Made by a program: the position numbers and the translations under genes. A stretch of 6,132 bases of DNA from Tannerella sp. GTDB taxonomy: Bacteria > Bacteroidota > Bacteroidia > Bacteroidales > Tannerellaceae. Shown here in pieces: positions 1 to 5,425 of this stretch. Every line of letters begins with the position of its first letter. Position 1 is the first letter of the stretch. Where the stretch lies: contig JAISYY010000165.1 in the NCBI GenBank assembly GCA_031269635.1, positions 1-6,132 on the forward strand, read 5' to 3'. A model generated the notes under the pieces. It was not told the origin of the DNA. It made no database searches and saw only the letters and a list, made by a program, of their open reading frames with translations.

Positions 1-435
1 GTGAATGATATCCTGAAGCAGGACAATGATTATAGCGATGAATTTTTACGTCTTAAAAATGTATATGATGAATATATCAGTGAAAAAGTACGTATCCAGT
101 CAAGTAACCAGTTTAAGACAAGACTGTTTCAGTCGCTGCCTTTTGCCGTGATCGGCGTGGCCGGGATCGTTCTCGGCTTTATGGGGCATGCAAATAAAAG
201 CGTATTTATATTTAGTTTCATATTAGCCGTCTGTGCGCCGACGATAGGAATATATTTCGGGGCACGCCAGGCCGCAAAAATACCGGCGCAGTTGCAACAT
301 CTTGCTAATCAGTTTAAAATAGATTACGTATGTCCGAAATGCGGTACGTTTTTGGGAGAGATTCCCTGGGAGTCGTTGAGTAATAAAAAGCGCTGTCCGG
401 TATCTTCCTGCAGGGCAAAATGGGTTCGTTCCTGA
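1..435 (+). CDS. Small two-TM membrane protein with C-terminal zinc ribbon
   Basis: Hypothetical protein of 144 residues; I do not recognise a named family. Residues 1-44 are soluble and charged with helical character. Two hydrophobic segments at about 45-61 and 67-87 form a probable membrane hairpin, so both ends should lie on the same side, probably the cytoplasm. Residues 111-137 form a zinc ribbon with Cys pairs C111/C114 (CPKC) and C132/C137 (CPVSSC), the second pair having an unusual CX4C spacing. The first codon of the window is GTG and opens the frame; the N-terminus looks natural, but no upstream DNA is visible, so the true start could lie outside. The stop is TGA at 433-435. A 145-bp gap with its own promoter separates it from the next gene, so co-regulation with the kinase circuit is unproven. 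It shares zinc-ribbon character with the FHA protein downstream. Function unknown. Confidence 0.75.
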   Translation: MNDILKQDNDYSDEFLRLKNVYDEYISEKVRIQSSNQFKTRLFQSLPFAVIGVAGIVLGFMGHANKSVFIFSFILAVCAPTIGIYFGARQAAKIPAQLQHLANQFKIDYVCPKCGTFLGEIPWESLSNKKRCPVSSCRAKWVRS

Positions 436-505
436 TTAATTCCGGATTCGTACATGAAAAACTGGAATTTGTACAATATCTCCATGACTTTGTCCGTTAT
501 TAAGA

Positions 506-534
506 AAATGTGATATGCAAACCATATCATATTT
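506..534. promoter_or_regulatory. 12-bp dyad (TGATATG-N5-CATATCA core) upstream of the acidic/FHA/PP2C cassette
   Basis: The arms 511-517 and 523-529 are perfect inverted repeats around the 5-base loop CAAAC. Pairing extends outward to 506/534, giving 12 pairs with one G-T wobble at 510/530. The centre is about 28 bp upstream of the -7 box at 548-555, so the right arm covers the place where the -33 element should be; no TTTG is present at a normal distance there. This position suits an operator for an activator or repressor. Alternatively it is a weak terminator for the gene ending at 435, but only a poor T-tract follows it. Confidence 0.5.
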
Positions 535-547
535 GTGTGAATCTTAA

Positions 548-555
548 TATATTTG
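548..555 (+). promoter_or_regulatory. Bacteroidota -7 box (TATATTTG) for the acidic/FHA/PP2C cassette
   Basis: TATATTTG matches the Bacteroidota sigma-ABfr -7 consensus TAnnTTTG exactly. Transcription would start near 560, leaving a leader of about 20 nt before the ATG at 581. No TTTG -33 element lies 19-21 bp upstream; the nearest, at 532-535, is too close. The promoter may therefore depend on a factor bound at the dyad 506-534. The start codon has no clear Shine-Dalgarno sequence, which is normal in this phylum. Confidence 0.5.
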
Positions 556-580
556 CAACAGAATATTAATTATAACAGGT

Positions 581-847
581 ATGAAAGATGAATATACATT
601 CGTTACATTAGATAACGATATGGTTACTACGGGCGATGCCGTTTTTGTCGATATTGATGATACGGTTAATACGGATATGGATTTTGTACAAATAGATGAT
701 TCATTCGATGTTGATTTTCAGGTCGACGGAGTTGTGGACGACAGTTCCGATTTCATTACAATGGATGATATGGACATGATCAATGATTTTGATATTGATT
801 CCTATTCATCTGATATAAGTGAAGCTGATGTATCAATCATCTTATGA
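581..847 (+). CDS. Extremely acidic 88-aa protein with repeated F-[VI]-x-hydrophobic-D-[DN] motif
   Basis: Unrecognised small protein. It contains 25 Asp and 2 Glu but only one Lys and no Arg, Cys or His, so net charge is about -26. A short motif recurs four times: FVTLDN (7-12), FVDIDD (22-27), FVQIDD (35-40) and FITMDD (58-63). Between copies, Asp alternates with Val, Ile, Phe and Met. There is no signal peptide or membrane segment, so it should be cytoplasmic. DxDxD at 69-73 resembles a Ca-binding loop start, but a full EF-hand loop is not visible. T16, T31 and T60 each have Asp at +3, the context preferred by some FHA domains, though with 28% Asp this could be chance. Its stop overlaps the FHA start as ATGA (844-847), so the two are probably translationally coupled and made in linked amounts. 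Possible roles are phosphorylation substrate or scaffold for the FHA protein, DNA mimic or metal binder; none is proven. The frame is credible because of the promoter, the overlap and the strong compositional pattern. Confidence 0.75.
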   Translation: MKDEYTFVTLDNDMVTTGDAVFVDIDDTVNTDMDFVQIDDSFDVDFQVDGVVDDSSDFITMDDMDMINDFDIDSYSSDISEADVSIIL

Positions 848-1365
848 TTTCTATTAAATGCCCGCATTGTAAAGTCGGACTTAAAGTTGATGAAACGAAA
901 ATACCGAAAGGTATCGTATCCTTTAAATGTCCGAAATGCAAACGGGAAATACCCATATCTTATTTGGAACAAAAGATTGGGGGTGGCTCTGATACTGAGA
1001 CGACGCTTGTGGTTTTGCCGAAACTGAAAAAAGAAGGAATAGGACGTCTCACCGTTCTTCCGGATGTCGGTACACCTCAACAGGAATTTCAGTTAAACGA
1101 AGGGATTGCAGTAGTGGGTCGTAGGGCGAAAGTCTCTACGGCCTCTGTTTGTATACAGACAGATGATAAGACAATGAGTCGCAGTCATCTGCGTATTGAA
1201 GTTAAAAAGAATCCGAAAGGCGGGTATTTTCATTGCCTTTCGGACAATAACAGTAAAAATAATACGTTATATAATGGAAAATGTATTGGAAGCGGCGATA
1301 TCGTAGTGTTGAAGGACAATGATGAAATTGTTATGGGGCGTACGATCGTTCGTTTTAATGAATAA
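844..1365 (+). CDS. Zinc-ribbon and FHA-domain phosphothreonine-binding protein
   Basis: Cytoplasmic 173-residue phospho-Thr reader. Residues 1-36 form an MJ0042-like zinc ribbon with C6/C9 (CPHC) and C29/C32 (CPKC); this part is basic, with 8 Lys and 1 Arg against 3 acidic residues. A linker at about 37-65 holds DTETTLVVLP (50-59), reminiscent of the ETT phospho-motif that precedes the FHA domain in GarA/OdhI. The FHA domain spans about 66-173: G92-R93, the S112-R113-S114-H115 phosphate-binding motif, N139 and the closing N144-G145 are all in place, while the usual Gly after N139 is Asn. This supports real phosphopeptide binding. The start ATG overlaps the stop of the acidic gene by 4 bp, and the gene ends 13 bp before the preferred PP2C start. 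It probably recruits proteins phosphorylated by the kinase encoded downstream, or is itself switched by phosphorylation of its linker. The zinc ribbon may bind nucleic acid or protein; which is not shown. Confidence 0.9.
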   Translation: MISIKCPHCKVGLKVDETKIPKGIVSFKCPKCKREIPISYLEQKIGGGSDTETTLVVLPKLKKEGIGRLTVLPDVGTPQQEFQLNEGIAVVGRRAKVSTASVCIQTDDKTMSRSHLRIEVKKNPKGGYFHCLSDNNSKNNTLYNGKCIGSGDIVVLKDNDEIVMGRTIVRFNE

Positions 1366-1378
1366 ATCCATTTTGACC

Positions 1379-2185
1379 ATGAATATAACAATAGAAAGAC
1401 CGTTTGCTGCAACAGAAAAAGGCGGACGTAACAACAATGAAGATTTCATCTATCCGTTATCGGAGTTGGCTAATTCCGGTGAACGCCTTTTTATGGTGTG
1501 CGACGGCGTAGGCGGAGCTGAAAAAGGCGAAGTCGCCAGCGCACTTGCCTGTGATTCGTTCAAGACTTTTTTTAATACCTTTTTTGAAGGCGGAGACCCT
1601 TCCGAAGAATTTATAAACAAAGCCGTTCTTTATACGGAATCCCGTTTCGATGAATATGTCAAACAGCATCCTGAAGCAAAAGGTATGGCGACGACATTGA
1701 CGTTTTTATATGTTGGCGTTTCGGGTATTACCATTGCGCATATAGGAGACAGCCGGATATACCACATTCGTGACGGCAAAATTATTTATGTAACGGAAGA
1801 TCATTCGCTCGTCAATTCGTGGATACAATTAGGGATGATGACGAAAGAAGAAGCCGCCGTTCATCCGCAGAAAAATGTCATAACAAGAGCCGTTATGGGG
1901 TCGGGACATTCGGTCGGCGCGGATGTGAAGCTCATTACGGATATACAGCCGGGCGACCGTTTCCTGATGTGTACGGACGGAGTTACCGAATGTTTTACGG
2001 ATGAAAAGATTGAACGCCTCTTTTCGCACGGACTGAATGTGGAATCTCTTAAAAATATGATTGTAGAATATTGTACGGACGAAGCGAAAGATAATTTTTC
2101 CTTTTATATATTACCCGTTCAGAACGTACAAAAAGCAGCCGGATATAAACAGTATATCCTTTCCCTCTTTTATACTTTGGCATAA
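1379..2185 (+). CDS. PP2C-family (PPM) Ser/Thr protein phosphatase
   Basis: A 268-residue metal-dependent phosphatase that should remove phosphate from Ser/Thr in the cytoplasm, opposing the kinase. Family motifs run in order: R17 with N20-E21-D22, D42-G43-x-G45-G46, G102-M-A-T-T-L107, H121-I-G-D124-S-R126, D141-H-S-L144, D200-G201 and D238-N239. The acidic residues that bind the two metal ions are present, so it is probably active. Length is close to the 240-270 residues of minimal bacterial PP2Cs. The catalytic core ends near residue 246; a 20-residue tail follows whose last dozen residues are hydrophobic, but there is no proper TM segment. I prefer the ATG at 1379, just before the conserved core; an in-frame ATG at 1358 would add 7 residues and overlap the FHA gene by 8 bp, and neither has a clear ribosome site. 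Tight packing behind the FHA gene indicates one transcript. Confidence 0.95.
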   Translation: MNITIERPFAATEKGGRNNNEDFIYPLSELANSGERLFMVCDGVGGAEKGEVASALACDSFKTFFNTFFEGGDPSEEFINKAVLYTESRFDEYVKQHPEAKGMATTLTFLYVGVSGITIAHIGDSRIYHIRDGKIIYVTEDHSLVNSWIQLGMMTKEEAAVHPQKNVITRAVMGSGHSVGADVKLITDIQPGDRFLMCTDGVTECFTDEKIERLFSHGLNVESLKNMIVEYCTDEAKDNFSFYILPVQNVQKAAGYKQYILSLFYTLA

Positions 2186-2189
2186 AGAT

Positions 2190-2222
2190 CCGGTTTTTTT
2201 TGATGAAAAAAAATGAGACTGG
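2190..2222. repeat. A/T hairpin T8-GATG-A8 after the PP2C gene
   Basis: Eight T (2194-2201), a GATG loop and eight A (2206-2213) form a perfect palindrome 8 bp after the PP2C stop codon. Outside it, CCGG (2190-2193) can pair with CTGG (2219-2222) across a 5-base bulge. As the homopolymers are inside the stem and no T-tract follows, it is not a classical intrinsic terminator on the + strand. It could still slow transcription or protect the 3' end of the cassette transcript. Function is inferred only. Confidence 0.35.
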
Positions 2223-2261
2223 GCTGCGTTTCGGAACCAAAGGCCGCTTTCGGGACGGGGG
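2221..2261. repeat. GC-rich imperfect direct repeat in the PP2C-kinase spacer
   Basis: This 41-bp block is about 68% G+C, standing out from the A/T-rich DNA on both sides. It contains two imperfect copies of a 15-16 bp unit: GGCTGCGTTTCGGAAC (2222-2237) and GGCCGCTTTCGGGAC (2242-2256). It also lies inside a possible 21-codon frame (ATG 2203 to TAA 2266-2268), for which I see no ribosome site or promoter. It could be a remnant of a dispersed repeat or a small coding sequence; I cannot tell which. Confidence 0.3.
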
Positions 2262-2268
2262 TAATTAA

Positions 2269-2288
2269 AAAATAAATAAGTTTATTTT
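2269..2288. promoter_or_regulatory. A/T dyad overlapping the -33 element of the kinase promoter
   Basis: AAAATAAA (2269-2276) and TTTATTTT (2281-2288) are perfect 8-bp inverted repeats around a TAAG loop. The right arm covers three bases of the -33 TTTG. The centre lies about 42 bp upstream of the expected transcription start, close to the position of the unrelated dyad in front of the other cassette. In such A/T-rich DNA it may be chance. Confidence 0.3.
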
Positions 2289-2316
2289 GTATTCCTCTTA
2301 ACTTACACTATCTTTG
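2286..2316 (+). promoter_or_regulatory. Bacteroidota promoter of the kinase gene (TTTG-N19-TATCTTTG)
   Basis: The -33 element TTTG at 2286-2289 and the -7 box TATCTTTG at 2309-2316 match the Bacteroidota consensus TTTG/TAnnTTTG with a 19-bp spacer, which is typical. Transcription would begin near 2321, leaving a leader of about 25 nt before the ATG at 2347. The kinase can thus be expressed independently of the FHA/PP2C cassette. The box also rules out a TTG start at 2314, which lies inside it. Confidence 0.75.
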
Positions 2317-2346
2317 TGCGAAATTAATAGTATACGGAAAGTATTT

Positions 2347-4269
2347 ATGAATTTACCTGACGGATATTTTTTACAGAACAGGAAATACCAGCTTACACAT
2401 ACCATAGGGCAGGGTGGTTTTGGCATAACGTATTTAGGCGTATGGAATACGGTAGTAAAAGGTGGGCTTGGTGCAATGAAAACGAAAGTGCCGGTCTGTA
2501 TTAAAGAATATTTCTTTAAAGACTATTGCTATCGCGACAGGGATTCGTATGCCGTAAAAGTTCACTCCGCAACGGGAGAGAGGCTGTTTGATAAATTCAA
2601 GGAAAAGTTAATAAAAGAAGCCAATATTCTTTCGGAAGTGCATCATCCACATATTGTGAATGTACTGGAAGTATTTGAAGAAAACAATACGGCCTATATC
2701 ATTATGGAATATATAAAAGGATGTTCCCTTAAGTATATGCTTGATAAAGAGGGCGTATTGTCCGAAAACAGGTTGCTCCGATATGTCCATCAGATAGGAA
2801 ACGCCCTTGATTTTGTGCATGATAAAAATATCGTACATCTGGATATCAAACCCAGTAATATCCTTATTGATAAGGATGACAATGCGCGTCTTATTGATTT
2901 CGGGGTAAGTAAGCGGTATGATATTGAAGAACGGGTGACAAGCACTACGACCCTTACCCTGTCGAAAGGTTTTGCTGCTATTGAGCAGTATGACGATGAG
3001 GGTACGCAAACGTTTTCCCCTTGTCCCGATATTTATTCTCTGGGAGCGACGATGTATAATCTTCTGACGGGAGTTATACCTGTCGAATCCATATTGCGGG
3101 CAACCAAACAGATGCTTCCCCCGTCATCTTATAACGCGAATATTACGAAAAAAACCGAAAAGGCTATTCTTAAAGCCATGGAGGTGAAACCCGAAGACCG
3201 TTTTCAGGTAGTGAAAGAAATGCTTGCTTCGCTGGATATTCCGCCTTATGAATTTTCGGAAAATAACCTGGTCGAAACGAAACAGGCAACCGAAGATGAA
3301 CTTACGGAAGCGATTAATGCACGTTCATCGTTAAAATCAGGCGATGATGATGACGGAACGGTTGTGTTACCTGCTTCTGCCGGCGATAAACAGCAGGGAA
3401 GCGTCCCCTATCCGAAGAGGAAAATAGAAAAACGGCTTCTTTTGGCTGTTGTTATCCTGTGTTTTGCATTTTTGGGATATGCCGTGTATAGTTATTTTAC
3501 GGATGTCACCATTTCGCGAGATTTTATTTCGGGAATCAATATGCCTGGAGAGAATGACGGCACATTGGATTCCGTACCCGGTACATCGGATGATAACGGT
3601 TTGGGTGCTGTTTCCGGCGAATCTGTGCAGGATACGCTTCAGGAGCCGGAAAATACCGCACAACAGATACAATCTTCCGCCAATGATGATGTTTCGACGA
3701 CGCCGGAAATCAATTCCGGTTCAAATCACACCTCGGTACCGAATCCGGAAACCAATCCCGGCCGGCACGTGACATCTAATACAAAACCGGAAGTGACGTC
3801 GTCTCAGCCAACGGGAAATTCCGCCGTAGAAACCGTACCCGAAAATGCGGCAAAAATGGAAAAAGAATACAGCGATCTCATTGCTTCGGCGAAAGTCAAA
3901 ATGAGGAACAGTAATTATAAAGGGGCGCATGCCGATTTAATGACGGCTGTCAATATAAAAACAACCGAAGAGGCGATTGAACTGATACACCAGTGCAAGG
4001 AGGAAGAAGAAAAAATAAAAATAAAGGAACGCTTATCTAAATATCAGGTATTAAATACGATTGATTTCGGAAACCTGAAAATTGTCAGGCACTTGGAAAC
4101 CATGCTTTTCGGAGCAATAAATGAAAAAGGAGAAGAACGTATACCGTGCAAATATATTGGTGTGGATCAATCAATTAATGGCCGCGCATTTTTGCGTAAG
4201 GATCACCTGTATGATGTTTATAATGAAAAAGGGGTATGTATCGCGACGGCTTTGGTACGATATGATTAG
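2347..4269 (+). CDS. Transmembrane Ser/Thr protein kinase with periplasmic TPR-like and WG-like region
   Basis: A 640-residue receptor-type Hanks kinase. Kinase domain, about 14-298: Gly loop GQGGFGITYLG (21-31), catalytic Lys K53 in VCIK, helix-C Glu E91, H164-L-D166-x-K168-x-x-N171, D184-F-G186, F-helix D228 and R285. All catalytic residues are present, so it should be active; it is a non-RD kinase (HLD). The activation loop holds a Ser/Thr cluster (TSTTTLTLS, 198-206), and the P+1 segment reads GFAAIEQY rather than the eukaryotic APE type. There is a long insert between K53 and E91. A cytoplasmic linker (299-362) carries GDDDDGTVVLP (332-342). The single TM is about 364-384, with a basic flank KRKIEKR before it, placing the C-terminus in the periplasm: a Ser/Thr/Asn/Pro-rich linker (385-500), TPR-like helices (501-565) and a WG-repeat-like end (568-640). 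The ATG at 2347 is chosen because upstream frame overlaps the promoter. It has its own promoter and terminator, and lies behind the FHA and PP2C genes, its likely partners. Confidence 0.95.
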   Translation: MNLPDGYFLQNRKYQLTHTIGQGGFGITYLGVWNTVVKGGLGAMKTKVPVCIKEYFFKDYCYRDRDSYAVKVHSATGERLFDKFKEKLIKEANILSEVHHPHIVNVLEVFEENNTAYIIMEYIKGCSLKYMLDKEGVLSENRLLRYVHQIGNALDFVHDKNIVHLDIKPSNILIDKDDNARLIDFGVSKRYDIEERVTSTTTLTLSKGFAAIEQYDDEGTQTFSPCPDIYSLGATMYNLLTGVIPVESILRATKQMLPPSSYNANITKKTEKAILKAMEVKPEDRFQVVKEMLASLDIPPYEFSENNLVETKQATEDELTEAINARSSLKSGDDDDGTVVLPASAGDKQQGSVPYPKRKIEKRLLLAVVILCFAFLGYAVYSYFTDVTISRDFISGINMPGENDGTLDSVPGTSDDNGLGAVSGESVQDTLQEPENTAQQIQSSANDDVSTTPEINSGSNHTSVPNPETNPGRHVTSNTKPEVTSSQPTGNSAVETVPENAAKMEKEYSDLIASAKVKMRNSNYKGAHADLMTAVNIKTTEEAIELIHQCKEEEEKIKIKERLSKYQVLNTIDFGNLKIVRHLETMLFGAINEKGEERIPCKYIGVDQSINGRAFLRKDHLYDVYNEKGVCIATALVRYD

Positions 4270-4332
4270 TGTTAAGTTTGTTATCTTCTCCTTTGCAGGA
4301 GTGATCCGGTTGTAATTATTTAATTAATAGCG

Positions 4333-4384
4333 TCTTTGACAGGGTGCCTCATCAGAGATTTGTGTTTTTGTTTTAATTTTTTTA
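4333..4384 (+). terminator. Intrinsic terminator of the kinase gene
   Basis: TCTTTGA (4333-4339) pairs with TCAGAGA (4352-4358) in seven pairs including one wobble. Inside it AGG (4341-4343) pairs with CCT (4347-4349) around GTG. A strongly T-rich tract follows (TTTGTGTTTTTGTTTT and further Ts to 4383). It lies 63 bp after the kinase stop and 32 bp before the next -7 box, so it separates the kinase from the envelope genes downstream. Confidence 0.7.
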
Positions 4385-4415
4385 TGTTTTATTTCTTTCT
4401 TATCATTTAATCTTT

Positions 4416-4423
4416 TATCTTTG
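4416..4423 (+). promoter_or_regulatory. Bacteroidota -7 box (TATCTTTG) for the barrel/lipoprotein operon
   Basis: TATCTTTG matches TAnnTTTG exactly and is identical to the kinase -7 box. The -33 element is weak: TTTC at 4392-4395, 20 bp upstream, is the best candidate. Transcription would start near 4428 and give a leader of about 35 nt, purine-rich (GAAAGAAGACAGAGAGAGAC) directly before the ATG at 4463. Confidence 0.65.
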
Positions 4424-4462
4424 TACCTCAAAAATCTTTTTTGAAAGAAGACAGAGAGAGAC

Positions 4463-5413
4463 ATGAAACGAGCAAAAATAATGGTTGTGTTGCTGCTTGT
4501 AACATTAGTTGTAACAGCACAAAGACGGACGGAATATAACAGACTTGGGGACGAAGCTATGGAACACCGTGATTTTAGCATCGCTAAAATCTATTATGAA
4601 GAAGGCATTCCAAGTTGTGATTCCTACAGCATAGATAAATTGACTTTTATCTGGCTGGAGGACGAGTCAATGCGTATAACCATGCGTAACGTGATGAGCC
4701 GGTGTATGGAATGTCTGATAAACCGGGCTACCGAATTGAAAGATACGGCAAGCATGAACAAACTTATTCTGTATTACACGGAAGGTATCGGAATTAATAA
4801 AAATGAAGCAAAAGTTGAATATTGGAAAGATCAACGGGATTTGTTGCGTCATGTATCCGTGACAACGACGACAAACAGGCCGCCCCGCGAGAAAGTAAAA
4901 ATGAAATTTTTTGCGGGTTATTCGGCATCTTATTATGCTCCTTATGGTCTTACGGTGGGTGGAGCAGGGCGGACAGTCGGCTGGTACCTGCGTTTTCGTA
5001 CGAATATGTCGTTTCAGGATTATGCAGCAAATGTCAAGGGGGAAGGAGATGATATGAGATTTGTAGAAAGTGTAGACGTTATTCCCAAAACGACAGGAGA
5101 ATATAAGAATAATTTGTGGATTGGAACCGGAGGTATCGTGATTAAAGCGATGCCGTCGTTTTATATATCCGTAGGCGCCGGCTACTGTAATCGGGAGTCT
5201 CTGTATAAAGTTGAGAAAATCGGTGTTACTGTCGCAAATTCTCAAGGTATGATCTGGACTAAAGATATTGATAAAAAATACACTTTTAACGGTTTGGCTT
5301 TGGATTTGGATGCTACATTTCGAATGGGGAAAATGCTATATGGTTCGATAGGTTGCAGTATGCTGAATTTTGAGTACGCATCCGCAAATGCCGGTATTGG
5401 TGTGTTTTTTTAA
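4463..5413 (+). CDS. Exported TPR/Sel1-like protein with C-terminal outer-membrane beta-barrel-like domain
   Basis: A 316-residue envelope protein without a recognised name. Residues 1-19 form a signal peptide (basic KR, hydrophobic core, VTA before Q20; cleavage likely after A19). Residues 24-50 look like one TPR hairpin (LGDEAMEHRDFSIAKIYYEEG), and 100-128 resemble a Sel1-type unit (YYTEGIGINKNEAKVEYWKD). After a Thr-rich hinge (133-140), residues 146-316 alternate polar and aromatic/hydrophobic residues as in membrane strands, with several short Gly-rich turns, and the protein ends in Phe, the usual signal for the BAM complex. It is thus probably a small outer-membrane barrel with a periplasmic helical head. 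The TPR part resembles the periplasmic helices of the kinase upstream, so contact with the kinase sensor is possible but inferred. Its own promoter and the kinase terminator mark a separate transcript, continuing 12 bp later into the lipoprotein gene. Confidence 0.8.
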   Translation: MKRAKIMVVLLLVTLVVTAQRRTEYNRLGDEAMEHRDFSIAKIYYEEGIPSCDSYSIDKLTFIWLEDESMRITMRNVMSRCMECLINRATELKDTASMNKLILYYTEGIGINKNEAKVEYWKDQRDLLRHVSVTTTTNRPPREKVKMKFFAGYSASYYAPYGLTVGGAGRTVGWYLRFRTNMSFQDYAANVKGEGDDMRFVESVDVIPKTTGEYKNNLWIGTGGIVIKAMPSFYISVGAGYCNRESLYKVEKIGVTVANSQGMIWTKDIDKKYTFNGLALDLDATFRMGKMLYGSIGCSMLNFEYASANAGIGVFF

Positions 5414-5425
5414 ACAAAAAAGAAA

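Noticed and set aside
469..476. Palindrome TTGTACAA
   Set aside because: An 8-bp palindrome is expected by chance at this window size and has no supporting context.
1319..1378. Longer PP2C starts at ATG 1319 or 1358
   Set aside because: 1319 would overlap the FHA gene by 47 bp and adds no family sequence. 1358 remains possible but adds only 7 residues before the conserved core.
2314..2346. N-terminal extension of the kinase from a TTG at 2314 (11 extra residues)
   Set aside because: The TTG lies inside the -7 box TATCTTTG and upstream of the expected transcript start; the conserved start MNLPDGYFL begins at 2347.
2608..3009. 133-codon open frame on the - strand inside the kinase gene
   Set aside because: It is covered by the kinase domain with all catalytic motifs and shows no domain of its own.
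3449..3772. 107-codon + strand frame inside the kinase gene
   Set aside because: It overlaps the TM segment and linker of the kinase in another frame; the Arg-rich, low-complexity product looks like a frame shadow.
4288..4301. Hairpin CTCCT-TTGC-AGGAG 18 bp after the kinase stop
   Set aside because: The stem has only 5 pairs and no T-tract follows; the structure at 4333-4384 is a far better terminator.
4667..5245. 192-codon open frame on the - strand
   Set aside because: It is antisense to the barrel gene, which has a signal peptide, a promoter and a terminal Phe. The antisense product has no recognisable domain or promoter.
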